In this document: piece after piece, positions 15,245 to 24,485 of the stretch
Position numbering within the stretch: position 1 is the first letter of the stretch
Layout: each line of letters begins with the position of its first letter
Notes under the pieces: generated by a model
Databases searched by the model: none
Seen by the model: the letters and a program-made list of their open reading frames with translations, nothing else
What the model was told of the DNA's origin: nothing
Made by a program: the position numbers and the translations under genes
Source: Kribbella solani
GTDB lineage: Bacteria; Actinomycetota; Actinomycetes; Propionibacteriales; Kribbellaceae
NCBI RefSeq assembly: GCF_014205295.1
Contig: NZ_JACHNF010000001.1
Span: forward strand, 3,286,001-3,350,000
Direction of reading: 5' to 3'
DNA length: 64,000 nt

Positions 15245-16822
15245 TCAACCGTTTTCTGTGTTCTCCGCCGCTCGCTCACGCGCTTCCTTGCGCGCCAGTT
15301 TCGCGGCCGCCTCCGCGGCCCGTTTCGCCTCGGCCGGGGACATGTCCACCTCGTCGGCGTCCCAGTCCTGGCCGTGCTCGGCCCAGTCCTCGGCCCGCTC
15401 CCCCGACCGGTACGCGTGGTACTCGCTGTCCTTCGTCCGCCGCCGCTGCGCCGCCGGACGATCCTCCTCCAGCCGGTGGTCCTCACCGCGGCGGGCCAGG
15501 ATCTCCGCGCCGGCCGCGACATCGGGAGCGAAGTCGAACACGATCGCGTTCGGCCCGTCGCCGATCATCACCGCGTCCCCGGCCTGCGCGCCGAGCTTGA
15601 TCAGCTGCTCCTCGACGCCGAGCCGGTTCAGCCGGTCCGCCAGGTAGCCGGTCGCCTCCGCGTTCGCGAAGTCGGTCTGCCGTACCCAGCGCTCGGGCTT
15701 GTCGCCCTGCACCAGCCAGCCGCCGTCCTCCGGCAGCTGCTTCACCTTGAACTCGGGACCACCCTGCACCTGCGGCCGGATCACGATCCGCGTGGTGTCG
15801 GGCTTCTCCTGCTCCGCGCGGCGGCGGACGACGATGTCGGCCATCGCGTACTTGAGCGCTTCCAGACCCTCGTGCGACGCGGTCGAGATCGGGTACACCC
15901 GCAACCCGCGCTGCTCCAGCTCGGCCTGCACCATCTCGGCGATCTCGCGCGCGTCCGGGACGTCGATCTTGTTCAGGGCAACGATTCGTGGCCGGTCCTC
16001 CAGCCCACCGTGCGCCTTCAGCTCGGCCTCGATCGTGTCCAGGTCGCTCAACGGATCGCGGCCCGGCTCGTACGTCGCGCAGTCGATCACGTGAACAAGG
16101 GCGGCGCACCGCTCCACGTGCCGAAGGAAGTCGTGCCCGAGCCCACGGCCCTCGCTCGCACCCTCGATCAGGCCGGGTACGTCCGCGACCGTGAACGTGG
16201 TGTCGCCCGCGATGACGACGCCAAGGTTCGGAATCAGGGTGGTGAACGGGTAGTCGGCGATCTTCGGCCGGGCGCGGCTGATCGAGGCGACCAGCGACGA
16301 CTTGCCGGCGCTCGGGAAACCGACCAGGCCGATGTCCGCGACCACCTTCAGCTCAAGGACGAGCGTACGCTCCTCGCCGTCCTCGCCGAGCAGCGCGAAA
16401 CCGGGCGCGCGGCGGGAACTGCTGGCCAGGGCCGCGTTGCCCAGACCGCCCTTGCCGCCCTGCGCCGCGATGAACTCCGCGCCCGGCCCGACCAGGTCGG
16501 CGAGCACCTCACCGTTCGCCGCGCTGATCACCGTGCCCTCGGGGACACCGAGGACGACGTCGCCGCCGTTGCTGCCGGCCTGGTGATCACCCTTGCCCTG
16601 GGCACCATTCGTCGCGGTGCGGTGGCTGGAGCGGTGGTAGTCGACCAGCGTGGTCACGTCCGGGTCGACGCGCAGGATCACGCTGCCGCCGTCACCGCCG
16701 TTCCCGCCGTCCGGTCCGCCGAGCGGCTTGAACTTCTCGCGGTGCACCGAGGCGCACCCGTTTCCGCCGCGGCCCGCGGCGACCTGCACCGTGACGCGGT
16801 CGACGAAGCTGGGGATGGCCAT
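15245..16822 (-). CDS. obgE: GTPase ObgE/CgtA
   Basis: Obg is an essential GTPase that binds the 50S subunit and links ribosome assembly with (p)ppGpp and growth state. The 525-aa protein has the glycine-rich Obg fold (residues 1-158), a G domain (P-loop GFPSAGKSS near 168, DVPG, NKID) and the C-terminal OCT domain (about 340-430). A charged tail of ~70 residues ([32 protein letters not shown]) follows, longer than in E. coli Obg but usual in actinobacteria. proB follows by 4 bp. Confidence 0.97.
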   Translation of the reverse strand: MAIPSFVDRVTVQVAAGRGGNGCASVHREKFKPLGGPDGGNGGDGGSVILRVDPDVTTLVDYHRSSHRTATNGAQGKGDHQAGSNGGDVVLGVPEGTVISAANGEVLADLVGPGAEFIAAQGGKGGLGNAALASSSRRAPGFALLGEDGEERTLVLELKVVADIGLVGFPSAGKSSLVASISRARPKIADYPFTTLIPNLGVVIAGDTTFTVADVPGLIEGASEGRGLGHDFLRHVERCAALVHVIDCATYEPGRDPLSDLDTIEAELKAHGGLEDRPRIVALNKIDVPDAREIAEMVQAELEQRGLRVYPISTASHEGLEALKYAMADIVVRRRAEQEKPDTTRIVIRPQVQGGPEFKVKQLPEDGGWLVQGDKPERWVRQTDFANAEATGYLADRLNRLGVEEQLIKLGAQAGDAVMIGDGPNAIVFDFAPDVAAGAEILARRGEDHRLEEDRPAAQRRRTKDSEYHAYRSGERAEDWAEHGQDWDADEVDMSPAEAKRAAEAAAKLARKEARERAAENTENG

Positions 16823-16902
16823 CGGTCTTCACTTCCTGCCAGTTGTTGCTGATCCGGTTTGCTGCTGATCCCCCACCACATTTGACTGGTTCACCCCTCA
16901 GG

Positions 16903-16942
16903 TTGCCCCTTCACCACCTGCATGCGGCAGGTGAAGGGGCAA
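16903..16942. terminator. Hairpin in the obg upstream region
   Basis: TTGCCCCTTCACC at 16903-16915 pairs with GGTGAAGGGGCAA at 16930-16942 (13-bp perfect stem, 14-nt loop). It lies 81 bp before obg. It may be a second terminator for rpmA or a leader hairpin of obg; the sequence alone does not decide. Confidence 0.5.
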
Positions 16943-16980
16943 GCTCAGCGGTTAACCACTCAAATGGCGAGGAGGGCAAC

Positions 16981-17009
16981 TGCTTACATAGCGCTGTTGC
17001 TTACATAGC
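16981..17009. repeat. 12-bp direct repeat upstream of obg
   Basis: TGCTTACATAGC at 16981-16992 and 16998-17009, 5 bp apart, just beyond the rpmA terminator. On the minus strand each copy contains TATGTA, so this may mark an obg promoter or a repeated binding site. Confidence 0.45.
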
Positions 17010-17011
17010 AA

Positions 17012-17046
17012 AAGGGCGGGTGCGCGGTATTCCGCGACCCGCCCTT
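17012..17046 (-). terminator. rplU-rpmA terminator
   Basis: AAGGGCGGGT (17012-17021) pairs with ACCCGCCCTT (17037-17046), and an inner CGCGG/CCGCG stem extends the helix. On the minus strand the stem ends in TTTT, giving a classical intrinsic terminator 34 bp after rpmA. Confidence 0.85.
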
Positions 17047-17079
17047 GTGCAGAGCTTGTACTTCGTCCGGGTGGCGGTG

Positions 17080-17340
17080 TTACTCCGCCGGGGCCGGGAC
17101 GATGTTGACGACGCGGCGACCGCGCCGGGTGCCGAACTCCACGTGGCCCTCGGCCAGCGCGAACAGCGTGTCGTCGCCGCCACGGCCGACCAGGTTGCCC
17201 GGGTGGAAGTGGGTGCCGCGCTGCCGGACGATGATCTCGCCGGCGTTGACCAGCTGGCCACCGTACCGCTTCACGCCGAGCCGCTGCGCGTTGGAGTCAC
17301 GACCGTTGCGGGTCGAGGCCGCTCCCTTTTTGTGTGCCAT
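17080..17340 (-). CDS. rpmA: 50S ribosomal protein L27
   Basis: An 86-aa L27 starting [17 protein letters not shown] at 17340. L27 lies near the peptidyl-transferase centre, where its N-terminus contacts tRNA. The start was set at MAHKKG, the family N-terminus, rather than six codons upstream. There is no N-terminal extension of the kind cleaved in Firmicutes. It is the second gene after rplU (7 bp gap) and is followed by a strong terminator. Confidence 0.98.
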   Translation of the reverse strand: MAHKKGAASTRNGRDSNAQRLGVKRYGGQLVNAGEIIVRQRGTHFHPGNLVGRGGDDTLFALAEGHVEFGTRRGRRVVNIVPAPAE

Positions 17341-17347
17341 GTCTAGA

Positions 17348-17689
17348 TCAGCTCCCACTCTTTGCCGAAGAAGACAGCTTCTTGGCGTCGATCGCGGTGA
17401 CCTTGACCTGGGTGTAGTGCTGACGGTGCCCCTGGCGCTTGCGGTAACCGGTCTTGTTCTTGTACTTGAGGATGTTGATCTTCGGGCCCTTGGTACGGCC
17501 GAGGACCTCGGCCGACACAGCCACGTTGGCCAGCGCCGCAGCGTCGGCCGTCACGGTGTCGCCATCGACGACGAGGACCGCCGGCAGCGCGACGGTGTCG
17601 CCCACCTTCTCGGTCAGGCTGTCGATCTCGATGACATCGCCGACGGCGACCTTCTGCTGGGTGCCGCCACTGCGCACGATCGCGTACAC
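17348..17689 (-). CDS. rplU: 50S ribosomal protein L21
   Basis: A 113-aa L21 from the GTG at 17689 ([18 protein letters not shown]), which fits the family N-terminus. The conserved [20 protein letters not shown] segment binds 23S rRNA, and the C-terminus is a short Ser/Ala tail. The 5' leader runs through the hairpin region that terminates rne. It is the first gene of the rplU-rpmA operon. Confidence 0.98.
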   Translation of the reverse strand: MYAIVRSGGTQQKVAVGDVIEIDSLTEKVGDTVALPAVLVVDGDTVTADAAALANVAVSAEVLGRTKGPKINILKYKNKTGYRKRQGHRQHYTQVKVTAIDAKKLSSSAKSGS

Positions 17690-17792
17690 CGTGGATCTCA
17701 CTCTCTGCTGGATCGGAAAACTTACAAGTGTGATGGTGTGGGCGGGACTGCTACGAGCCGAACTCGTTTCCCACACTTACACACCGAGCACA

Positions 17793-17821
17793 GGTTCGGT
17801 GCGCCGGGAGCGCACCGAACC
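17793..17821 (-). terminator. rne terminator hairpin
   Basis: GGTTCGGTGCG (17793-17803) pairs perfectly with CGCACCGAACC (17811-17821) around a 7-nt loop. It lies 40 bp beyond the rne stop on the minus strand and upstream of rplU, separating the two units. Confidence 0.75.
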
Positions 17822-17860
17822 ACAAGCTTACAGCCCTGGGCTGGCAAACTCGAAATCGGT

Positions 17861-20800
17861 TCAACCGTGGGTGCTGACGAGCTCGGCGGCGTCGGTCGAG
17901 CCACCTGCCCCATCACCATCGGTAGTTGCCTTGCTACGGCTCCGGCTGCTACGCCGCCGCCGGGTCGACTTACCCGCCCCGTTCTGCGCCGCGTCCGCGG
18001 ACTCGGTCGAGTCGGCGGCGGGGAAACCGGTGGCTTCGGGGCTGACGTGGGCCTCGGTGCCGGCGATCGGGTAGCCGGTGGGTTCCGGCGTATCCGCGTC
18101 CGCGCTTGACGGCGTACCCGGCTCGTCGTCCTTCTTCACCGACGCGGCCGCGATCTGGGCCAGCCTCTGGGCGGCGTCGCCGTTGTGCTGCGGCGCCTCC
18201 GCCTCGGCGGCCGGCTCGTCCTCGCCACGGTTCTTCCCGCGACGCCGGCGCGAGCTCTTCCGCCCGCTCTCCTCCGGCTGCGCGGCCTTCCCGTGCTCCT
18301 GACCGTTGCCGTTGCCGTTCCCACCGTTCGCGGCGGCACCGTTGTTGCGGCTGTCGCGGCGGCGGGACTCCTTCGGCTCGTCGTGCAGGATCAGCCCGCG
18401 GCCACCACAGTGGTCGCAGTTCTCGCTGAACGCCTCGAGCAGACCGGTCCCGATCCGCTTCCGGGTCATCTGGACCAGTCCCAGCGAGGTCACCTCGGCG
18501 ACCTGATGCTTGGTCCGGTCCCGGCCCAGGCACTCGACCAGCCGGCGCAGCACCAGGTCCCGGTTCGACTCCAGCACCATGTCGATGAAGTCGATCACGA
18601 TGATGCCGCCGATGTCGCGGAGCCGGAGCTGCCGGACGATCTCCTCGGCCGCCTCCAGGTTGTTCTTGGTGACGGTCTCCTCGAGGTTCCCGCCGGAGCC
18701 GGTGAACTTGCCGGTGTTCACGTCGACGACCGTCATCGCCTCGGTCCGGTCGATGATCAGCGAACCACCCGACGGCAGCCAGACCTTGCGGTCCAGCGCC
18801 TTCTTGATCTGCTCGTCGATCCGGTAGTTCGCGAACACGTCGTTGTGGGCCTTCTCGACCCGGTCGACCAGGTGCGGCGCGACCCCGGCGACGTACTCCC
18901 GGACCTGGTCGTACGCCTGGTCGCCGGAGATCACCAGCTTCGCGAAGTCCTCGGTGAACAGGTCCCGGACGACGCGGATCAGCAGATCCGGCTCGCCGTA
19001 CAGCAGCTGCGGTGCCTGGCCGTTCTTGGACTTCTTCTCGATGTCCTCCCAGGCAGCCTGCAGGCGGCTGACGTCGGCGGTCAGCTCCTCCTCGGACGCG
19101 CCCTCGGCCGCGGTCCGGACGATCACGCCGGCCTCGTCCGGGACGATGTCCTTCAGGATCGTCTTCAGCCGGTTCCGCTCGGTGTCCGGCAGTTTGCGGC
19201 TGATACCACCGTTGCCACCGCGCGGTACGTACACGACGTACCGCCCCGGGAGGCTGATCTGGTTGGTCAGCCGGGCGCCCTTGTGACCGATCGGGTCCTT
19301 GGTCACCTGTACCAGGACGGACTGGCCGGACTTCAGGACCTGCTCGATCTTGCGCGGACCGTTCGCGCCGCCGAGCGTCGCCCAGTCGACCTCACCGGCG
19401 TACAGGACGGCGTTGCGGCCCTTGCCGATGTCGATGAAGGCGGCCTCCATGCTCGGCAGCACGTTCTGTACGCGGCCGAGGTACACGTTGCCGATCAGCG
19501 ACGTCTGCTCCGCCGTGGTGACGTAGTGCTCGACCAGGACGTTGTCCTCGGAGACCGCGATCTGGGTCAGGTCCTCGCGGGACCGGATCACCATCGTCCG
19601 CTCGACCGACTCACGCCGGGCCAGGAACTCGGCCTCGGTCACGATCGGCGCCCGGCGACGGCCGGCGGCGCGGCCCTCCCGGCGGCGCTGCTTCTTCGCC
19701 TCGAGACGGGTCGAACCCTCGACCGCGGTGATCTCGTTCGCGGTGTTCTTGCTACGCGGCTCGCGGACGCGGACGACTGTCTCGTCCGGGTCGTCCGGGG
19801 ACGAACCGGAGTCCTCGCCCTTACGGCGACGCCGACGCCGGCGCCGCCGGGACGAACCACTGCCGCCCTCGTCGTCGTCCGAGTCGTGCTCGTCGTCGGC
19901 GGAGTCGCTGTCAGACCCGTCCTGCTTGGCCCCGTCCTTACCGCCGTCCCTTGCGCCGTCCTTGGCGCCGTCACGCCCGTCGCGGCCGCCGTCCTGCTTG
20001 GCTCCGCGTCCCGCGCCGTCGCGGTCGGTGTCGTCGTCCTGGTCGTCGTCGGAGTGCTCGTCGGTGCTGTCATCGGCACCGTCGGCGTCTCCGCCCTTGC
20101 GGCGACGACGGCCACCCCGGCGCCGGCGCCGGCGGCGAGTCCCCTCGCCACCTTCCTCGCCGTCGTCCCCGTGCCCATCCGCGGGCCCGTCCACCTGCGC
20201 GTCGGCCTCAGCCGGCGCGTCGGCCTCGGCATCAACCACGCTGGTCTCAGCACCCCGACGGCTGCGACGCGTACGTGTACGAGTCGAACCGCTCTCCTCA
20301 GCATCACCGCTCGCAGCCTGCGTACCGTCGGCAACACCAGCCTGCGAACCGTCAGCCGCCTGCGCGGCGTCAGCAGACGGCGCCCCACGCCGAGTACGAC
20401 GGGTACGGGTACGCGTCCCACCGTCACCATCAACCTCGCCCGAACCCGAGTCACCAGTGCGCGAGTCACCGGCGGAGGCCCCGTGGGAACCGTCGGTGGA
20501 GGCGCCGTGGGAACCGTCGGTGGCGGAGGCGTGCGAACCGTCGGTGGAAGAGCCGCGCGAACGGTTGGTGGAGGAGCCGTGCGAGCCGTCGGTCGCGGCG
20601 TCCTGCCCGGCTACCGACTGTGCACCGTCGGCGCCAGAACCACGACGGGCCCGTCGGGTGCTCGTGGTCGAGCCGGTGTCCTCGGCGTCAGCGGACGCGC
20701 CACGGCGAGTACGGCGGCGGGTGGTCGGCTGCTCGTCGGCGCCTGGTTCTGCGGCTGCCGCGGCTTCGAGCGGAGTGGCGGCCTGAGCCGGTGCCTGCTG

Positions 20801-21673
20801 GGCCGGGTTGTCCTGCGTCGGCGCTTGGAACAGCACCGCGGCAGGCGCGGCAGCCCGACGCCGCGTACGCCGAGCACCCGTCTCCTCAACCGACGCGCCA
20901 CCCGAGGAGCTCCCACTCCCACCAGCAGCACCATCAGCGGCCACCCCGGAGTCCGCGGTGGTTTCGGCAGCGGGTGTGTCGGTGGGGGTCGTGCGGCGGC
21001 GGGTGGTGCGCTTGCGTGGGGCGGTTACTTCCCGCGTACCTGAGGTGTCAGCGGAAGCGCCGGGACCGTCGGTGACCGGGGAATCCGTCGTCACCAGGTC
21101 ACGATCGGCCGAGGCGCTACCAGTTGAGCGGCCCGCTGCCGACGAGCTGCCGGCGGAGGCTGCGTCGGCGGAGGCTGGGTCGGCGGAGGCTGCGTCGGCG
21201 GTGGAGGCGGCCTTCTTCGTGGTGCGCTTGCGGGTGGTCTTCTTCGCGGGTGTCTCCACGACCGGGCCCGCGTCCACGGTGGAGGCGGCCTCGGCGGTGA
21301 CGTCCGGGAGGGTGTCCTGGGCGGCCACCTTCTTGGCGACGCGCTTGGTGGCCTTCTTGGCCGGGGCCTTGGCGGCGGTCTTCTTCGCGGCCGGCGCCTT
21401 CTTCGCGGCGGCCTTGGCGGCCGTCTTCGCGGCGGCCTTCTTGACCGGAGCCGGGTCGGCGGACCGGTCGTCGGCCTGGGTCGGGACCGCCTCGGCGGCC
21501 TGGGTCGCCTCTGCGGCGGGGCCCGGCTCGGCGGTCTTCTTCACCGTGCGCTTGCGCGTGGTGGTGGTCTTCTTCGCGGCCGGCGCCTTCTTCGCGCCGC
21601 GGCGCGCGGAAGGGGCGGGCTGGTCGGTGGCAGTCGTTTCGGCTGCGTCGGTGGTCGGCTCGTTGTCGAGCAT
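17861..21673 (-). CDS. rne: Ribonuclease E/G family endoribonuclease with giant disordered N-terminus
   Basis: A ~1270-aa RNase E/G, the main mRNA-decay and rRNA/tRNA-processing endonuclease. The catalytic core lies in about residues 650-1110: S1-like RNA-binding domain (GNVYLGRVQNVLPSMEAAFI), DNase-I-like active site (VVDVNTGKFTG; IIVIDFIDMV) and zinc-link CDHCGGRG. About 640 residues precede it. First comes a Lys/Ala-rich histone-H1-like stretch (AAKKAPAAKKTAAKAPAKKA), then TRRTRRG blocks, a repeat of the type TDGSHGAS, and an acidic Asp/Gly run. The start at 21673 (MLDNEPTTDAAE) is preferred over one 6 codons upstream. The ~150-bp 5' region may hold autoregulatory RNA. Confidence 0.95.
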   Translation of the reverse strand: MLDNEPTTDAAETTATDQPAPSARRGAKKAPAAKKTTTTRKRTVKKTAEPGPAAEATQAAEAVPTQADDRSADPAPVKKAAAKTAAKAAAKKAPAAKKTAAKAPAKKATKRVAKKVAAQDTLPDVTAEAASTVDAGPVVETPAKKTTRKRTTKKAASTADAASADPASADAASAGSSSAAGRSTGSASADRDLVTTDSPVTDGPGASADTSGTREVTAPRKRTTRRRTTPTDTPAAETTADSGVAADGAAGGSGSSSGGASVEETGARRTRRRAAAPAAVLFQAPTQDNPAQQAPAQAATPLEAAAAAEPGADEQPTTRRRTRRGASADAEDTGSTTSTRRARRGSGADGAQSVAGQDAATDGSHGSSTNRSRGSSTDGSHASATDGSHGASTDGSHGASAGDSRTGDSGSGEVDGDGGTRTRTRRTRRGAPSADAAQAADGSQAGVADGTQAASGDAEESGSTRTRTRRSRRGAETSVVDAEADAPAEADAQVDGPADGHGDDGEEGGEGTRRRRRRRGGRRRRKGGDADGADDSTDEHSDDDQDDDTDRDGAGRGAKQDGGRDGRDGAKDGARDGGKDGAKQDGSDSDSADDEHDSDDDEGGSGSSRRRRRRRRRKGEDSGSSPDDPDETVVRVREPRSKNTANEITAVEGSTRLEAKKQRRREGRAAGRRRAPIVTEAEFLARRESVERTMVIRSREDLTQIAVSEDNVLVEHYVTTAEQTSLIGNVYLGRVQNVLPSMEAAFIDIGKGRNAVLYAGEVDWATLGGANGPRKIEQVLKSGQSVLVQVTKDPIGHKGARLTNQISLPGRYVVYVPRGGNGGISRKLPDTERNRLKTILKDIVPDEAGVIVRTAAEGASEEELTADVSRLQAAWEDIEKKSKNGQAPQLLYGEPDLLIRVVRDLFTEDFAKLVISGDQAYDQVREYVAGVAPHLVDRVEKAHNDVFANYRIDEQIKKALDRKVWLPSGGSLIIDRTEAMTVVDVNTGKFTGSGGNLEETVTKNNLEAAEEIVRQLRLRDIGGIIVIDFIDMVLESNRDLVLRRLVECLGRDRTKHQVAEVTSLGLVQMTRKRIGTGLLEAFSENCDHCGGRGLILHDEPKESRRRDSRNNGAAANGGNGNGNGQEHGKAAQPEESGRKSSRRRRGKNRGEDEPAAEAEAPQHNGDAAQRLAQIAAASVKKDDEPGTPSSADADTPEPTGYPIAGTEAHVSPEATGFPAADSTESADAAQNGAGKSTRRRRSSRSRSKATTDGDGAGGSTDAAELVSTHG
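20462..20600. repeat. In-frame repeats coding the Ser/Gly/His tract of Rne
   Basis: A 24-30-bp degenerate unit built on GAACCGTCGGTGG recurs about six times, encoding TDGSHGAS-like octapeptides around residues 360-410 of Rne. It is low-complexity coding DNA prone to slippage. Confidence 0.7.
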
Positions 21674-21827
21674 GTAGTGCGGTCTCCTCAAGCCCTCCGG
21701 CGCATCCTGCGACCCCTGTCACGGGTCCGGGCGCTGCCACAAGGCGGTCACGGTTCGCCGCGCCTGGCCCCCGGACTACTCGGGGCCGCAACGTGGCGGA
21801 AGCCTGCTGGATCCGCTCCGCCCGCGC

Positions 21828-22661
21828 TCAGGGCACAGAGGAAGCGGCGGCGTCGCCCTCCGCTGTGTGCGTCTGGTGGGGATCTGCCTGGCCGGTCGCG
21901 GTCGCCTGGTTGGCGTCGCGGTCACGAGCGAGCGGATCTTCCACCGTGCCGGTGTCCGCGGTGAGCGGGCCCTGGGCGAGCCTGGTCAAAAGAGCCGGGC
22001 CCGTCACCGGGAGCGTCGCCACCTCGCGCACGCCGGCGAGAACGTCGTCGGGTCTCACGGCCGGGGTTCCGTGCCGTAACACCACTTGCAGTATCGCACA
22101 CGTCGCAACCGGCCCCGGTTCACTCGCGACGGTGAGTCGGAGAACGGCTGCCCGACAGTCGAACGAGCGAAGTCCGCGTTTGGTCATGCGCTCGACCGGA
22201 ATTTCCTCCCGGCCGAGGAACGCCTCGACCGCCGCCCCGGCGGTCTCCGGATCGACTCCGGGCAACGCGATCTGCCACTCGCTGGCTTCGAGCCGCTCGG
22301 CCAGCCCACCCGGCCCGGCGACCACTACCTCGAGCACGTCCAGCCCCGGCGGCAGCGCTTCGTCCAGTGCCGCCCGGACCTGCTCGGCGTCCCGCTCCTG
22401 TGTGAGCGATATCTCCAGGTACTCGGCTTCCGAGGCTGCCCCGGTCGGCGCGGCGCCCGCGTACGAGATCTTCGGGTGCGGGCTGAAGCCGTGCGAGAAG
22501 GCCACCGGCAGCCCGGCCCGGCGGACGGCGCGCTCGAACGCCCGCTGGAAGTCGCGGTGTGAGGTGAATCGCAGCCGCCCCCGCTTGGCGAACCGGACCC
22601 GGAGCTTCTGGACCGCAGGCAGCTGCTGCGACGGCGGAGCTTGAACTGGTGGCACGCGCAC
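21828..22661 (-). CDS. TIGR03936-family radical-SAM-associated protein (DUF2344)
   Basis: A 277-aa protein starting its domain at VQKLRVRFAKRGRLRFTSHRDFQR and continuing GLPVAFSHGFSPHPKISYA, the DUF2344 signature. The family is normally encoded right beside, or fused to, the TIGR03960 B12-binding radical SAM enzyme. Its role is unproven; RNA modification is often suggested because of its link with rne/ribosomal genes. Here the partner is at 33285-35216, about 10.6 kb upstream on the same strand. The last ~40 residues are a low-complexity Ala/Thr/Asp tail. Confidence 0.9.
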   Translation of the reverse strand: MRVPPVQAPPSQQLPAVQKLRVRFAKRGRLRFTSHRDFQRAFERAVRRAGLPVAFSHGFSPHPKISYAGAAPTGAASEAEYLEISLTQERDAEQVRAALDEALPPGLDVLEVVVAGPGGLAERLEASEWQIALPGVDPETAGAAVEAFLGREEIPVERMTKRGLRSFDCRAAVLRLTVASEPGPVATCAILQVVLRHGTPAVRPDDVLAGVREVATLPVTGPALLTRLAQGPLTADTGTVEDPLARDRDANQATATGQADPHQTHTAEGDAAASSVP

Positions 22662-22726
22662 AGTCTCTCAAACAGCGCGCGGCAACGTCCGCCCGGTGAC
22701 GCGGTCGGGCTCGCGCGCCCCCGCGC

Positions 22727-23692
22727 TCACTCCGACGGGGTGTACCGCGCTTCCGGCGCCCAGACCGGCCCGGCGGCGCGGTCCAGCTCGACGTGTACGT
22801 CGCCGCGCAGGTCGTCGTACACGATCACGCGGCTGCCGTCGGTAGGGACCCGATCAGGTGACGTACGCATCCGTGCCCGGCGCTGGTGATGCCCGGCCGG
22901 CGAGTCGTACTCGATGGTGACGTTGAGCTCGGGATTGTTGCCGAGCCAGTAGACGATGTCTCCGAGCCGTACCTGCCCGCCGTACCGGCGTCCGTCCCGC
23001 CGGAGCCGGTCGATCGTCGTCTGCCGCTGGTACGCGTGCAGCAGGGCGCCGGGCAGCCGCAGCATCACGGCGACCCACCACAGACCGGCCAGAACCGCGA
23101 GGGCCGCCGAGATCGCGATGGCCTCGGTGCCGATCAGGCCCTGGGTGGTCCGCCGGATCGTCTCGGCGGTGTCGATCCGCAGTGCGGTGACGACAGAGAT
23201 AGCTGCGCCGGCAAACAGTCCGGCGAGCAGCGGCGCCGATCGGAGGAACGACGCGGCCCGGCGCTGCCCGAAGCGTTGCCTTGCTTGTTCGGTGACGTCT
23301 GTGGTGACGAAGAGGGTCAGGTACCCCCCGACGACCGCCGCGACGATCGCCCAGACGACCGGGACGTCACCCGGTACGTCGACGGCGCAACTGCCGGCGG
23401 GCGCGGACGTGCCGCCGCAGAGCAGTGACGTACCCAGCAGACTCGCGATCCCCCAGCCGATGAAGCACAGCGCCGACGAGATCAACAGGCGTCCGGTCAG
23501 CCGCCCGGGCCGCTCGCTCGGGGCCAGGCCGGTGATCCGGCCACCCTTGTCGACGGTGGAGAAGACCGGCCGATGATCCCACCAGTCGCGCGAATCCACG
23601 TCCCCCTGAACCCCGTCCCCCGACGCCACCCCACCAACCGCGTCGCCCGCCACCCCTACCTCCCCAGGCTTCCCCGCCTCCCCCGGCTCCAC
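22727..23692 (-). CDS. Four-span membrane protein, unknown function
   Basis: A 321-aa protein with a Gly/Val/Asp-rich N-terminal stretch (residues 1-45), about four transmembrane segments between residues 70 and 215, and a soluble C-terminal domain with a beta-rich YWLGNNPELNVTIEYDSPAG segment. The C-terminal part resembles DUF3592-like extracytoplasmic modules, but the match is loose. It is the first of the accessory genes that separate the two radical-SAM partners. Function unknown. Confidence 0.6.
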   Translation of the reverse strand: MEPGEAGKPGEVGVAGDAVGGVASGDGVQGDVDSRDWWDHRPVFSTVDKGGRITGLAPSERPGRLTGRLLISSALCFIGWGIASLLGTSLLCGGTSAPAGSCAVDVPGDVPVVWAIVAAVVGGYLTLFVTTDVTEQARQRFGQRRAASFLRSAPLLAGLFAGAAISVVTALRIDTAETIRRTTQGLIGTEAIAISAALAVLAGLWWVAVMLRLPGALLHAYQRQTTIDRLRRDGRRYGGQVRLGDIVYWLGNNPELNVTIEYDSPAGHHQRRARMRTSPDRVPTDGSRVIVYDDLRGDVHVELDRAAGPVWAPEARYTPSE

Positions 23693-23796
23693 TGCCTATC
23701 CGGGTCTAACTCGGGCGAACAGTAGCCGGAAATAAAGTGATACTGCATCCCTCCGAACCCGTTCGCTTGCCGGCGAGTGCGGGGGCCGGGTGGGGT

Positions 23797-24297
23797 TCAG
23801 GGCTGGGCGGCGGATTTGCCGGTCAGGTAGAGCGCCCAGCCGAGGAAGCCGAACGACACGGTCGCCAGGACCGTGCGGACCAGGTTGAAGGTCCGCCACT
23901 TCGACTCGTCGAACGCCGCCCGGACCGCCGCGACATCGATCGAGCCCGGGTCACCGGCCGCCTTCAGCGCGTCGTTCATCGGTACGTTCACCGCGACCGT
24001 GACGATCATCGACACCAGGTACAGCGCGAACGCGATCGCGATCCACGGCAGCGCCTTCTCCTTCAGACTGACCGCGCCGGCCAGCACCGTGAACAACAGC
24101 GCGCCGACGAAGCCGAGTCCGAGGAACAGCGGGTTCACGATCGCCCGGTCGACCGCCTGGAACGCGCTCACGAAAGTCTTGTCGTCGGTCGTCGCCAGAC
24201 CGGGCATGAACGCGTTCGCGTAGATCCCGTACACCCCGGCCACCAGGCCCGTCGTCATCGTGGCCGCCATCAGTGCCGCCACCCGCAGTCCGTTCAT
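23797..24297 (-). CDS. DUF1772 (anthrone oxygenase-like) membrane protein
   Basis: A 166-aa protein with four transmembrane helices. The N-terminal GLVAGVYGIYANAFMPGL and the central VNVPMNDALKA motif (residues ~105-115) are features of DUF1772, a family that includes fungal anthrone oxygenases. In bacteria these small membrane proteins are mostly uncharacterised. It appears monocistronic. The 188 bp to the next gene hold nothing clear. Confidence 0.75.
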   Translation of the reverse strand: MNGLRVAALMAATMTTGLVAGVYGIYANAFMPGLATTDDKTFVSAFQAVDRAIVNPLFLGLGFVGALLFTVLAGAVSLKEKALPWIAIAFALYLVSMIVTVAVNVPMNDALKAAGDPGSIDVAAVRAAFDESKWRTFNLVRTVLATVSFGFLGWALYLTGKSAAQP

Positions 24298-24485
24298 CTC
24301 ACTCCTCCAGTACGGCGGGAACTCCCCGCACCGGAAAAGCTATGCGCCCCAGCCCCACGACAACATGTCGCCAAAACTCACTTCCATGTCAGCACCACTC
24401 ATCCCACTCAGCCCGATCGGTCGGCGGCGACCGCTTGGTTGGGTCAGTTGGGGCGGGTCGGGCGGCGCGGGTTGGTTGGTTTGGG

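Noticed and set aside
18185-21043. A plus-strand open frame of over 900 codons opposite rne
   Set aside because: It is the antisense of the repetitive rne coding sequence; the translation is Val/Arg/Thr-rich with no motif, and third-position GC fits rne on the minus strand.
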